A stretch of 64,000 bases of DNA from Sphingobacterium phlebotomi (GTDB lineage: Bacteria; Bacteroidota; Bacteroidia; Sphingobacteriales; Sphingobacteriaceae). The position numbers and the translations under genes were made by a program. Positions 16,815-24,934 of the stretch are shown piece after piece. The stretch is taken from the NCBI RefSeq assembly GCF_008180195.1, contig NZ_VTAV01000014.1, positions 62,001-126,000 on the forward strand, given 5' to 3'. How positions within the stretch are numbered: the stretch's first letter is position 1; each line of letters begins with the position of its first letter. The notes beneath the pieces were generated by a model that saw only the letters and a list, made by a program, of their open reading frames with translations, made no database searches and was not told the DNA's origin.

Positions 16815-16968
16815 TATCGATACATCGGGATTTTCTATCGATCTTTTTTCTTTTGGAAAGGCTATGATGTTGCTCTGTATCGATCATATTTTGCATCTTA
16901 TTGATAAAGCGCAAATTTATAGGAGTATTGTACAACAAAGTATGCATACCACATAAAATTATATCGAT
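16815..16968. promoter_or_regulatory. Four phased TATCGAT boxes
   Basis: ATCGAT occurs at 16816, 16837, 16879 and 16963, each preceded by T. The steps are 21, 42 and 84 bp, all multiples of 21 (two helical turns). The outer two are full TATCGATA palindromes. Placed on one face of the helix, they may bind a regulator; this is inference. Confidence 0.35.
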
Positions 16969-17152
16969 AGTACGTGAAAAAGTAGTGATACTAAGCAAAA
17001 CACGATGGATACAACGCAAATAATTATCACTCCTTTTTGGGATAATATGTATATAATACGATAGGATAGTATTCTTTTTTTCGAATGTAGGGCTATTAAA
17101 TAAAAAAGGAAGGTTACCATGCTGCGAACTATCCATCATTTTTTGCGAATGT

Positions 17153-18118
17153 TTAATGCTTTTTCTTCTTTTTGGGTTTTCGGCGTATTTCCCGTTCTTT
17201 TGTAGGGGAATGACCGAAGCATTGTACGAATTGCCGGTAGAAATACTTTGCCGTTGAAAAATTCAGCTGAAAGGCAATGCCATCCACGGACATGTCCGTT
17301 TCCCGCAGCATTTCACGGCCTTTATATAGGCGGATAGTCTGGATGGCCTTATGGATGCTTGTGTGTTTACCTTCAAAGGCACGGTATAGCTTTCGTGGCG
17401 TGATACCTAAACTCTCCGCAATAGTATCTCTATTGATATCTTCGTCCATATAGTGTTCGGCGATATAGTCGATGGCTTCATGGTAGATCACAATATCTTC
17501 TTTGTGAAGCGAACGGGCCTTATCATTCAGATCCTGATGGTATACATCGATAAGCTCGCAAAAAAGACAATGGACTTTGCTGTGCAACGAAAAGGGGGTA
17601 TCTGTGCATTGTCCGATCTTTTCGAAGATCTGCTTGATGCGATAGCCGATATTTATACTGGAAAAATAGGGTTGATCTGCAGTTGTAGGTTTTGCAAGCC
17701 GCGGCCACTCCGATGTAAAGGCCGCTGTATCGTTGACTTTCACTCCTAACAGCACCATCCAGGTTTTCCCGGCCTTTAGCTGTATTTTGTGGGCATCGCG
17801 TATATTGTAAAAGCCTCTATATTCACTGGCGGACAAGGCTGTATGTGGTAACGAATCCCGTTCGGAATGTCCCAAAAACTGAAAATGTAGCCAAAAGAAG
17901 TTTGGCGTAAGGATCTCCAGATTCCAGTCCGCCTCGAATGTTCCCTTGGCTTCGATGACATGGAGATCTTCCACTTTTCTGGAAGCCATATACTGTTTTC
18001 CGGTCCAAACGCTAATATCTGTTTCTGTCAGAAAATTTAGATGTAGAACCGGAGGAATACTGTCTGCAACTTCAGATTTAAGTTGTGAAATACGAAGATG
18101 ATCACCGATATATATCAT
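17153..18118 (-). CDS. AraC family transcriptional regulator
   Basis: A 321-aa DNA-binding regulator. The last 100 residues hold the double helix-turn-helix: DINRDTIAESLGITPRKLYR (first HTH), then MSVDGIAFQLNFSTAKYFYR and FVQCFGHSPTKERE, the classical second HTH and trailing signature. The N-terminal 200 residues are not a recognisable sugar-binding cupin and resemble the variable sensor halves of Bacteroidota AraC proteins. It ends in a lysine-rich tail (RRKPKKKKKH). It lies 16 bp downstream of an unknown 300-aa protein in the same direction, so the two are probably co-transcribed. Targets are unknown; the TATCGAT boxes just downstream are candidates only. Confidence 0.88.
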   Translation of the reverse strand: MIYIGDHLRISQLKSEVADSIPPVLHLNFLTETDISVWTGKQYMASRKVEDLHVIEAKGTFEADWNLEILTPNFFWLHFQFLGHSERDSLPHTALSASEYRGFYNIRDAHKIQLKAGKTWMVLLGVKVNDTAAFTSEWPRLAKPTTADQPYFSSINIGYRIKQIFEKIGQCTDTPFSLHSKVHCLFCELIDVYHQDLNDKARSLHKEDIVIYHEAIDYIAEHYMDEDINRDTIAESLGITPRKLYRAFEGKHTSIHKAIQTIRLYKGREMLRETDMSVDGIAFQLNFSTAKYFYRQFVQCFGHSPTKEREIRRKPKKKKKH

Positions 18119-18134
18119 GTCAAAGAAAGATCGG

Positions 18135-19037
18135 CTACCCTTTGTTTTCTAACTTATTATACAACTTGAAATATTCTTCCTTGGTTGGAGGGTAGCCTGG
18201 AGGCCAATCGCCATAGACATCGAAATAAGCGACAACAGTTTCGGATGGCAACTCTCTCGCTGCGTTATCGAAAACCTCATCTACGTCGGGATCACTGGTT
18301 ATACCTAAGCGATAATGTTCCATGTTTTTGTAGTTAGGAATCTTGTTCGATGCGTCGGTATCCTCGTTCAGAGTTTCGTCTATGATGCTCAGGAGTTCGA
18401 GATCAACATATACCAACGAATAGTCCGTTTTTTGCAAGGCCCGTATCAATATTTTTAGGAGGGGAAGCCATTTAATTTTACGGAGCAACGTCCTTTTATA
18501 CCAATGGATTTTCGGGAACTGCATATAAGATGCACCCTCAAATATTCCTACATCACGAGCAACGATGGCAGCAGCATTATTAGCCACATCTGGATGTACT
18601 TCTAACCAGTAATCGGAATCTTTGGATTGAAAATAAAGGTCACGGGATATCAAAAAGAGCGCTTCTGCAAGTAAAGAAGCCAGCTCCAGTTCAGGACTGT
18701 ACAATTCTTTTTTATAGCTTGTTTGAATAGGAACCATGGTGTTCAATACATCCCATATCTCCTCGTCAGTGGGGTTTTCTGATAGAATGCCTGTTTTTTG
18801 GATCCGGGAGTCTGTACCGTACTGCTGCTCAAAATTATGATCTATGACCCTGTAGTAAAGCTGCTCAAAGAAATGTTCTCTCGTATTGAGATGAAATAGC
18901 GCATGATATGCGCTTTTTTCCCAGCCGTCGGGTGTGAGTTCTTCAATAAGTTCAGGTAAGATTTTAAAGAGATCGGTGAATACATTGATCATTACTTTTC
19001 TCGGGAAAAGCTTGTGGTTGTTGAGCAAATTTGTCAT
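18135..19037 (-). CDS. Unknown cytosolic protein upstream of the AraC regulator
   Basis: A 300-aa protein I do not recognise, beginning MTNLLNNHKLFPRKV. It is soluble and mostly helical by composition, with an acidic C-terminal third (SDPDVDEVFDNAARELPSE) and an aromatic/proline stretch YGDWPPGYPPTKEEYFKLY close to the end. No catalytic motif or membrane segment is visible. I chose the ATG at 19037; an upstream in-frame TTG (19061) is part of the -7 promoter box. A good promoter precedes it, and the AraC gene follows after 16 bp, so this is the first gene of a two-gene unit. Confidence 0.7.
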   Translation of the reverse strand: MTNLLNNHKLFPRKVMINVFTDLFKILPELIEELTPDGWEKSAYHALFHLNTREHFFEQLYYRVIDHNFEQQYGTDSRIQKTGILSENPTDEEIWDVLNTMVPIQTSYKKELYSPELELASLLAEALFLISRDLYFQSKDSDYWLEVHPDVANNAAAIVARDVGIFEGASYMQFPKIHWYKRTLLRKIKWLPLLKILIRALQKTDYSLVYVDLELLSIIDETLNEDTDASNKIPNYKNMEHYRLGITSDPDVDEVFDNAARELPSETVVAYFDVYGDWPPGYPPTKEEYFKLYNKLENKG

Positions 19038-19058
19038 AATGGTTTTTTTGATGTTTCT

Positions 19059-19089
19059 CAAATATATAAAAAAAACAGGCTAAACCAAA
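19059..19089 (-). promoter_or_regulatory. Promoter of the unknown protein/AraC operon
   Basis: On the minus strand TTTG (19089-19086), a 19-bp spacer and TATATTTG (19066-19059) match the Bacteroidota -33/-7 consensus (TTTG, TAnnTTTG). Transcription would start about 20 bp before the ATG at 19037. Confidence 0.7.
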
Positions 19090-19251
19090 TTTGCTTTTAA
19101 TGGAGTTAGAGCATATTACGACCGAATCGGAAGAAATTTTCTAAAACAGGTATCATTACTTTCTGTAGAGGCTTATACGACCAATATAGCTGCGCCGGTT
19201 TTTGCAAATGCAAATCGTAGTCAGAAAGCTGCAATGCAAGATAATCAGTAA
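19084..19251 (+). pseudogene. Possible 3' remnant of a lost gene
   Basis: One plus-strand frame is open for 55 codons from just after TAA (19081-19083) to the TAA at 19249-19251. There is no ATG near its left end. The peptide has good amino-acid balance and reads like a natural C-terminus (for example VSLLSVEAYTTNIAAPVFAN, then SQKAAMQDNQ). It overlaps by three bases the stop of the convergent lipoprotein gene. I do not recognise the family. It may be a gene tail left by a rearrangement, or chance. Confidence 0.3.
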
Positions 19252-19697
19252 GAGATTCCTAAGGGAATTAACTTGTCTTTGTATAAGACAAAATCCGGAT
19301 TCTGCTTCTTTGGGAACGAAAAGAGTAAAACACGTTCGATCGATTTATTCGGTTTAATTTTTTTCGTTGATTTTGTTTCTAAGTTTATTGCACTAGGCAA
19401 ATAAGCACCAACAAGTGGGTATTTGGTCATCGATGCTTGGTGACACAGATAGAGACTGTCCACATCAATTTGTTTAGTTTCATTGGATACATTTTTTATA
19501 GCTAGATGTAATCGTAAGAACGTATGTCCCTTTGCAGGGACTAATCTTGTTCCCCAACCGGCCTGGTTATGAATGGAATTTACTTTATATATAGTAATAT
19601 CAAAATCATCTATTCCCTCAATTTTGCTATTATTAACTTTTAGAGTGACACAACTGACGACAAATACTGAAAATAACAGAAGTAATATCTTGTTCAT
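19245..19697 (-). CDS. Small lipoprotein of unknown function
   Basis: A 150-aa predicted lipoprotein: short basic start, hydrophobic stretch LLLLFSVFV, and lipobox VVSC with Cys16 as the lipidation site, then an unstructured linker. The mature part looks like one beta-sandwich domain of the DUF4352-like kind (TFLRLHLAIKNVSNETKQID is the usual 'ligand ... strand' pattern, then KSIERVLLFSFPKK). It should sit in the periplasm or on the outer membrane. No partner gene is evident; neighbours are an unknown/AraC operon on one side and the transglutaminase-fold gene on the other. Confidence 0.75.
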   Translation of the reverse strand: MNKILLLLFSVFVVSCVTLKVNNSKIEGIDDFDITIYKVNSIHNQAGWGTRLVPAKGHTFLRLHLAIKNVSNETKQIDVDSLYLCHQASMTKYPLVGAYLPSAINLETKSTKKIKPNKSIERVLLFSFPKKQNPDFVLYKDKLIPLGISY

Positions 19698-19799
19698 AAC
19701 TTAGGGTTTAAGTAATCAATATACGAAGTTATTTTTTTTATCGAATCAAAGGTTGTTAGTATTAAAAAAAAAGTACTTTTGAATACCCTCAATTAGCAC

Positions 19800-19945
19800 C
19801 TAAAATTTCGCGCCCCCTATTTTCAAGTCGTTAAGATTCATTCTGTTTTTTTTCTGCTTGGCGAATAGCGTCAAAGCCAAAGTTAGGGAAACCATTTCTT
19901 GTTGCCAATACCCGGTAGTGGGTATTTTTTCATTGCGATTTTATC
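19800..19945 (-). other. Dual-frame open element with a hairpin; decayed gene or conserved repeat
   Basis: Between the lipoprotein and transglutaminase genes, two overlapping minus-strand frames are both open and protein-like. One is about 31 codons, ending at the TAA at 19833-19831 (…VLATRNGFPNFGFDAIRQ…). The other is about 45 codons, ending at the TAG at 19802-19800 (…YWQQEMVSLTLALTLFAK…). Neither has a good start. The right end contains the AATACCC/GGGTATT hairpin. It looks like a decayed gene end or a conserved intergenic element rather than a working gene. Confidence 0.35.
19907..19930 (+). terminator. Hairpin with T run upstream of the transglutaminase-fold gene
   Basis: AATACCC (19907-19913), loop GGTAGT, GGGTATT (19920-19926) followed by T residues has the form of a plus-strand terminator, but no plus-strand gene clearly ends here. 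It may belong to the dual-frame element described at 19800-19945. Confidence 0.5.
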
Positions 19946-19963
19946 CAAGTTTCTCTATATTTA
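19933..19963 (+). promoter_or_regulatory. Probable promoter of the transglutaminase-fold gene
   Basis: TTG at 19933-19935 and TATATTTA at 19956-19963, 20 bp apart, approximate the -33/-7 pattern, with the -7 box 18 bp before the ATG at 19981. The last base of the -7 box departs from consensus. Confidence 0.4.
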
Positions 19964-19980
19964 GCCAAAGCTAATAGTTT

Positions 19981-21999
19981 ATGGAACAAGAATTAGAGGA
20001 AAAATACAGAATTGGAGTGCCTGCTGCTTGGGCGACGCCATTTACAGAAGAAGAATTGTTGTCCAAAATTGTAGAAAGCGACTTTTCTCAGCAGCAATAT
20101 GATGAAGGTAAAGATTACTGCTATTTTCTGCGAAAAATTCAATATACCGACGATACGCAGAATGCGGAGTATAATTGCATGGCTTATAGTGTGCAACAAC
20201 CGGGCACGCTGGAATTTGCCGCTGTCAATGAGTTTGCACTATATCCATCAGAACACATGGTGTTCCATCGTATTGCGATACTTCGGGATGGCGTGTTGAT
20301 TGATAAGCTGCCGGATACCAAATTCAAAGTATTGGACAATGAAGGACAGAGTTTAGATGGTGTGATTAACAGTTCGAAAAAAGTCAATATCAGTATCAAG
20401 GATGTACGTCTCTATGATATTATTATTGTGGAAGATACCCGTGTGCTGACGTATACGGACAAGGATTTTTTGCGTAAGGAATTGACAAAATACGTCTGGT
20501 CAAGTCCAGATGTATATTGGGCCTATGGAAGCTATACATTCGACTTTATTAATAAACGCTCAAAACCGGTAGCGTATAAAAAACAGTTTTTCCGTGATGA
20601 ACAAGGCGAGTTGTTGCCGGTAGAAGAAGGGGTGATCGCATCAGGAGATACGTTTTCATTACAGTATGGGAACTACCTCAATCCGGTAGACGTCAATCGG
20701 GAACTGTTTCCTTTTATTGATTTTGCAACGCAATATACATATGAAGCACTGCTCGATTTGGTGCTTCCGTATTATGAAGCTGCATTGACGGCTAAACCAC
20801 TTTCGGAATATGCGCCCGATTTAGTAAGTAAACTGGATGCGCTTGACGACGATATCGAAGCGAAGATTCAGCTAGCAATCGAGTTTGTACAGAATCATGT
20901 CCGTTATATTTATAATGAAGAGGAAATGCACGGGCATAAACCGCAAGACCCCTGGATAACGTATGAATTTAAACAAGGAGATTGTAAAGCGAAAACCGTT
21001 CTGCTCAAATGTGTGCTTGATTATATAGGTATCGAATCGTCCGTTACATTGGTTAATTACAATGCAGACTATTATTTGAAGTATTATTTACCTTCCTTGT
21101 TTAATTTTAACCATGTCATCGTAAAAGTGCACCATAAAGAGAAAGATTATTTTGTGGATGCTACCTATCGCGACGAATACGGCACGCTCGAGAATCGTAC
21201 GTTTATCAGTTTTCTGAATTACATGGAAATCAAGCCGAATAGTGTTTTACAGCAACGTGAACCGTATAAAAGTCCGGATTTTTCCATTTTTGATGAGATT
21301 ACACTCGATGTTAACGACGAGGTAGGTGCCATTACCATAAAAACGACTTATCGCTACGGCCGTGCAAACGGTATGCGTCGTTATGTGAAAACCACCAATA
21401 AAAAAGCGGTAATAGACAATACCAACAATTTCGTTTTCAGCTGTATGGATTTTGTCGAGAGTGAAAACGGAAATGACAAACGTCAAGTGTTTAAAGACGC
21501 TTCGCTGACGGTAGTGGATGATGATAAAGTGAATAATATCTTCGTAACGCTATACACGGCGACTGTCGATAAACCGTATTACCTAGGGAATGATGGACGG
21601 AAATACTTGAAATTTTATGACGGCAACATCTTGAAAAATCACTTAAAGGATTATGTGTTAAAAGATGTGAGTTTCTGGCATTCGTATGATAGTGAACGCT
21701 ATTCGATTACCATCCGTTCGGATAAACCGATAGATACCCAGGATCAGTACACGAATAGGCAAATGGACGTGGATTATGAACTGTTTAAATATAGCTTAAA
21801 GAAAAAAGTCGACAAGCACGGGGCTACCGCAGAGATTGTGTATATCCCCCTTTCCAACGTGGAAGTGCTGGTGGACGATATTCCGAGTCTGCGCGACAAA
21901 TATGCTGCAATAGGTAAAGAAAGTGCGTTTGGACTAGGGGTCGCCATTGCCAAACCCGGTTTTTTTGATTCAATTAAGGCATTATTCGGAGGTAAATAG
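19981..21999 (+). CDS. Transglutaminase-like protein with DUF3857-type N-terminal domain
   Basis: A 672-aa protein. The N-terminal 250 residues are beta-rich and resemble DUF3857 (AVNEFALYPSEHMVFHRIAIL, then KDVRLYDIIIVEDTRV). The middle has a transglutaminase core: Cys335 in KQGDCKAKTVLL, a His in FNHVIVKVHH and an Asp in DYFVDATYRD, the Cys-His-Asp order of the superfamily. The C-terminal 200 residues are again beta-rich. Unlike most relatives it has no signal peptide, so it appears cytosolic. Family members often act as peptidases or amidases; this one's substrate is unknown. It ends at a bidirectional terminator. Confidence 0.85.
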   Translation: MEQELEEKYRIGVPAAWATPFTEEELLSKIVESDFSQQQYDEGKDYCYFLRKIQYTDDTQNAEYNCMAYSVQQPGTLEFAAVNEFALYPSEHMVFHRIAILRDGVLIDKLPDTKFKVLDNEGQSLDGVINSSKKVNISIKDVRLYDIIIVEDTRVLTYTDKDFLRKELTKYVWSSPDVYWAYGSYTFDFINKRSKPVAYKKQFFRDEQGELLPVEEGVIASGDTFSLQYGNYLNPVDVNRELFPFIDFATQYTYEALLDLVLPYYEAALTAKPLSEYAPDLVSKLDALDDDIEAKIQLAIEFVQNHVRYIYNEEEMHGHKPQDPWITYEFKQGDCKAKTVLLKCVLDYIGIESSVTLVNYNADYYLKYYLPSLFNFNHVIVKVHHKEKDYFVDATYRDEYGTLENRTFISFLNYMEIKPNSVLQQREPYKSPDFSIFDEITLDVNDEVGAITIKTTYRYGRANGMRRYVKTTNKKAVIDNTNNFVFSCMDFVESENGNDKRQVFKDASLTVVDDDKVNNIFVTLYTATVDKPYYLGNDGRKYLKFYDGNILKNHLKDYVLKDVSFWHSYDSERYSITIRSDKPIDTQDQYTNRQMDVDYELFKYSLKKKVDKHGATAEIVYIPLSNVEVLVDDIPSLRDKYAAIGKESAFGLGVAIAKPGFFDSIKALFGGK

Positions 22000-22018
22000 C
22001 GATGCGCTTATAGTTAAT

Positions 22019-22050
22019 AAACCGATCCGCCAAGTTAAGCAGATCGGTTT
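22019..22050. terminator. Bidirectional terminator
   Basis: AAACCGATC (22019-22027) and GATCGGTTT (22042-22050) form a 9-bp stem between the convergent transglutaminase-fold and cupin genes. A and T ends serve both strands. Confidence 0.75.
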
Positions 22051-22067
22051 ATTCATGTAATTGCACT

Positions 22068-22574
22068 TTATCTTCCAAAATCATCCTCTACCCGAACGAT
22101 GTCACTTTCATCAGAAGGGTTGTTGATATCGGTGTGTTGCCATATTTCCGCTACGACACCATAGGTTTTCAAACCGATTAAGCGGTGGCGCTCACCTTGG
22201 GAGAGGCGGATAACATCGCCCTCTTTTAATTTTTTTAGTTCGTTTTGCTCATTCGTAGCACTGGTGATGATGCCAACTTCGCCCTGTGTAACACGCCAGA
22301 TTTCAGCGCGGCGGTGGTGATATTGCCAGGATAAACGTTTTTCCGGAGCAACGATTAAGATTTTAGGGCTTAATTTGCCCGCTATTTTAAGGTTCTGTAC
22401 ATCTAATCCATCAAAATAGGTGTCTGCAAATTGCTGTGCCTGTTCCTCGGCAATGACAAAGAAACCTCCCCAAGGACGGGTTTGGTCAATATGTTCAATA
22501 GCGAACCCTTGCGCTTTTAATTTTTCTTCTATTTGGCTAAATAATTCGCCTTTATTAATGTATTCTTCTGACAT
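22068..22574 (-). CDS. Cupin protein, mannose-6-phosphate isomerase-like
   Basis: A 168-aa single-domain cupin resembling the C-terminal half of type II phosphomannose isomerase/GDP-mannose pyrophosphorylase. SPKILIVAPEKRLSWQYHHR carries the metal-binding histidines of cupin motif 1 with E in RAEIWRV, and QGERHRLIGL carries the motif 2 histidine. RPWGGFFV near residue 35 is the family's W-G motif. Whether it isomerises mannose phosphates or another sugar is unproven. It stands alone, convergent with the transglutaminase-fold gene and divergent from the helicase. Confidence 0.85.
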   Translation of the reverse strand: MSEEYINKGELFSQIEEKLKAQGFAIEHIDQTRPWGGFFVIAEEQAQQFADTYFDGLDVQNLKIAGKLSPKILIVAPEKRLSWQYHHRRAEIWRVTQGEVGIITSATNEQNELKKLKEGDVIRLSQGERHRLIGLKTYGVVAEIWQHTDINNPSDESDIVRVEDDFGR

Positions 22575-22627
22575 ATCTCTTTTTATTTGGTGAAGTTATG
22601 AGTTTTCTTGAAAATACGCAATACATG

Positions 22628-22658
22628 TTTCTAACCTCCTTAACTTTTCTTACATTTG
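22628..22658 (+). promoter_or_regulatory. Promoter of the helicase gene
   Basis: TTTC (22628-22631), a 19-bp spacer and TACATTTG (22651-22658) match the -33/-7 pattern. The -7 box contains the TTG at 22656, which therefore is not the start codon. Confidence 0.6.
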
Positions 22659-22670
22659 AGTTTCGGGAAC

Positions 22671-24932
22671 ATGCTTAACAATCCAAAAAAGAAATCAATG
22701 ACACAGTTAAAATTTGACAAACAAAACGAAGCTTTTTTACAAGCTGTTTCTTTTGTGAATCAAACGAATCAACAGTTGTTCCTAACGGGTAAAGCAGGTA
22801 CCGGTAAAACCACCTTCTTAAAATACATTCGAGAGAATTCGCATAAGAAAATGGCGATTACTGCGCCCACAGGAGTGGCAGCGATGAATGCTGGAGGCAC
22901 AACGCTGCATGCTTTATTCTGGTTGCCGTTCGGCACGTTTATCGAAGATTACCCTTTACAGTGGAATGAACAGGACAGCCATATCTACAACAAGAGCCGG
23001 CTGTTTTCGACCATTAAACTCACCAAGCAGCGTAGAGCAATTTTGCAGGAACTGGAGCTATTGGTTATCGATGAAGTTTCGATGGTGCGTGCCGACACGT
23101 TGGATGCGATAGATGTTATTTTGAAATCGGTACGTCGTGATATGCGGCCATTTGGCGGTGTGCAGATGCTTTTTATCGGCGATCTCTATCAGCTACCACC
23201 CGTTGTCCGGGAACACGAATGGCAGGTATTGCGCGACCATTACCGTAGTCCGTTCTTTTTTGATGCCAAAGTATTGCGCGAGCATCCGCCCGTTATACTG
23301 GAGTTAAATAAGATATACCGGCAAAACGATAGCTACTTTATCGACCTATTGAACAATATTCGGAATAATAAATGCTCGGCAGAAGATTTGGAGCAGCTGA
23401 ACGCACATTATCAGCCTGTTTTTTCACCTGCTGAAGAGGAACAATATATTACCTTAACCTCTCATAATAGATTAGCGGAGACCATTAACCAGGAGCAATT
23501 GGCGAAGCTGAAAGGAACCATGCATAATGTCAAAGCCGTTGTAAAAGATGATTTTCAACAATCTTCTTTCCCTGCGGACGAAATGCTTCCGCTAAAAATA
23601 GGCGCACAGGTAATGTTTATTAAAAATGATAGTGGGGAAGACCGGAAGTTTTTTAACGGAAAAATAGGAACGGTTAAGGAACTGAATTTGGATCGCCACC
23701 AGGTAGTCGTGGGTTTTCATGATGGCTCGGATGATGTCGTGGTACGGCGCGAGACATGGGAGAATATCCGGTATAAGTATAATAAAGGTGACGACAAGAT
23801 AGAGGAAGAGGTGATGGGAACATTTTCCCAATTCCCATTGCGATTAGCATGGGCAATTACCATCCACAAAAGTCAGGGGCTTACCTTTGATAAGGCTGTC
23901 ATCGATGCAGGGACTTCATTTGCTGCAGGGCAGGTGTATGTCGCGTTAAGTAGGCTAACGGGATTGGAGGGGCTGGTATTAAAGTCCAAAATTCCCATGC
24001 ATTCCATCCGAACAGATGCACAGGTAGTGGACTTTATGCAGCGGATGATACCGAATGCTGAAGTGACAAAAATCCTGGAATCGTGTCAACGTAACTATTT
24101 AGGACAGATTGTGCTGCAAAGTTTTCGATGGGGTACATTAGTTGAAAGTGTTGAGGAATTAATAGAATCTTTAGGGAAACGGAATATCGACAGCAAAGAA
24201 GCGGCATTGGAATATTTGGGGAATCTTTCTGTGATGTTAAAAGAGCAGGAGAAGGTGGCGAATAAGTTCGTTACCATATTATATACCATGTTACGTGATA
24301 AAGAGACGTTGGATTATGGTAAAATCTGTGAGCGTACGAAAGCGGCGGTTGCTTGGTTCTTGCCAAAACTCAATGATGATGTATTGTTGACGATGCAGGA
24401 ACATATCGAAACATGGGCGATAAAAAAACGTACCAAAAAATATGTACAAGAACTGCGTTCGATATTATTGGATTTTCGACGTAAGAAAGAACAGTTGGCG
24501 CATTGCCTTACCATCGCCGATATATTGACGAATGAAGGCGACTTATCTCAGCAGGTCCAGACGCTCAGTCAGCAAGAAAAAACAAAAGATAACGCTGTTA
24601 AAGCCACAGAAGACGAAGACGTGGTAAAGGATACGAAAACTATTTCACTGGATTTATTTCTGGATGGCTTAAGTGTAGAAGATATTGCACAGAAACGGAG
24701 CATGGTTGCAGGGACGATATATGGACATCTCATTCATTTTGTAGGAAATGAGGTGGAAGCGGAAGATTTAATAGATGGCGCAAAACTAGACGTATTATTG
24801 GATGTATTGCGAAAGAATGAAGGGAAATCTTCTTCGGAGATAAAGATGATACTTGGTGACGATTATTCGTACCCGGATATAAAATTGGGGCAAAAGGTGT
24901 TGGAAGTGGAGAACTTAAAAGTGGATAGTTAA
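22671..24932 (+). CDS. Pif1/RecD-like helicase with C-terminal helix-turn-helix
   Basis: A 753-aa superfamily 1 helicase of a kind common in Bacteroidota. It shows Walker A LTGKAGTGKTTFLK (about 38-51), TAPTGVAAMNAGGTTLH, Walker B LVIDEVSMV, GDLYQLPPV and the late motif AITIHKSQGLTFDK. The last 100 residues contain a helix-turn-helix segment (DLFLDGLSVEDIAQKRSM) as in helicases with a trailing HTH domain. It should unwind 5'-3' DNA during repair or replication. Start is uncertain: ATG at 22671 leaves only a few leader bases; ATG at 22698 (MTQLKFDK) is a good alternative. The ATP synthase genes follow directly. Confidence 0.9.
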   Translation: MLNNPKKKSMTQLKFDKQNEAFLQAVSFVNQTNQQLFLTGKAGTGKTTFLKYIRENSHKKMAITAPTGVAAMNAGGTTLHALFWLPFGTFIEDYPLQWNEQDSHIYNKSRLFSTIKLTKQRRAILQELELLVIDEVSMVRADTLDAIDVILKSVRRDMRPFGGVQMLFIGDLYQLPPVVREHEWQVLRDHYRSPFFFDAKVLREHPPVILELNKIYRQNDSYFIDLLNNIRNNKCSAEDLEQLNAHYQPVFSPAEEEQYITLTSHNRLAETINQEQLAKLKGTMHNVKAVVKDDFQQSSFPADEMLPLKIGAQVMFIKNDSGEDRKFFNGKIGTVKELNLDRHQVVVGFHDGSDDVVVRRETWENIRYKYNKGDDKIEEEVMGTFSQFPLRLAWAITIHKSQGLTFDKAVIDAGTSFAAGQVYVALSRLTGLEGLVLKSKIPMHSIRTDAQVVDFMQRMIPNAEVTKILESCQRNYLGQIVLQSFRWGTLVESVEELIESLGKRNIDSKEAALEYLGNLSVMLKEQEKVANKFVTILYTMLRDKETLDYGKICERTKAAVAWFLPKLNDDVLLTMQEHIETWAIKKRTKKYVQELRSILLDFRRKKEQLAHCLTIADILTNEGDLSQQVQTLSQQEKTKDNAVKATEDEDVVKDTKTISLDLFLDGLSVEDIAQKRSMVAGTIYGHLIHFVGNEVEAEDLIDGAKLDVLLDVLRKNEGKSSSEIKMILGDDYSYPDIKLGQKVLEVENLKVDS

Positions 24933-24934
24933 AA

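Larger units (their letters stand above)
16511..17152. other. 642-bp AT-rich gene-free stretch with palindromes
   Basis: No convincing gene is present. The two open frames (about 168 codons on the minus strand, 64 on the plus) have low-complexity, lysine/isoleucine-rich products without recognisable domains and run straight through the palindromes. The stretch holds a nested inverted repeat (16587-16646), a 30-bp perfect palindrome (16762-16791) and four TATCGAT boxes (16815-16968). It separates the end of the AraC regulator gene from the promoter region of the FN3-like gene, both on the minus strand. Confidence 0.6.

Noticed and set aside
17033..17071. Possible dif-like site (ATAATATGTATATAAT)
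   Set aside because: It resembles the AT-rich centre of dif sites, but the two arms are not inverted copies and the flanking recombinase half sites do not match any consensus I know.
16633..17139. 168-codon open frame on the minus strand
   Set aside because: It runs through the 30-bp palindrome and reaches into the right arm of the nested repeat, has no promoter, has a biased I/K/S/N composition and no recognisable domain. Long chance frames are expected in AT-rich DNA.
16511..17152. Replication origin
   Set aside because: AT-rich and palindromic, but I find only one poor DnaA-box-like match (TTATCCAAA, minus strand) and no dnaA or dnaN gene nearby.
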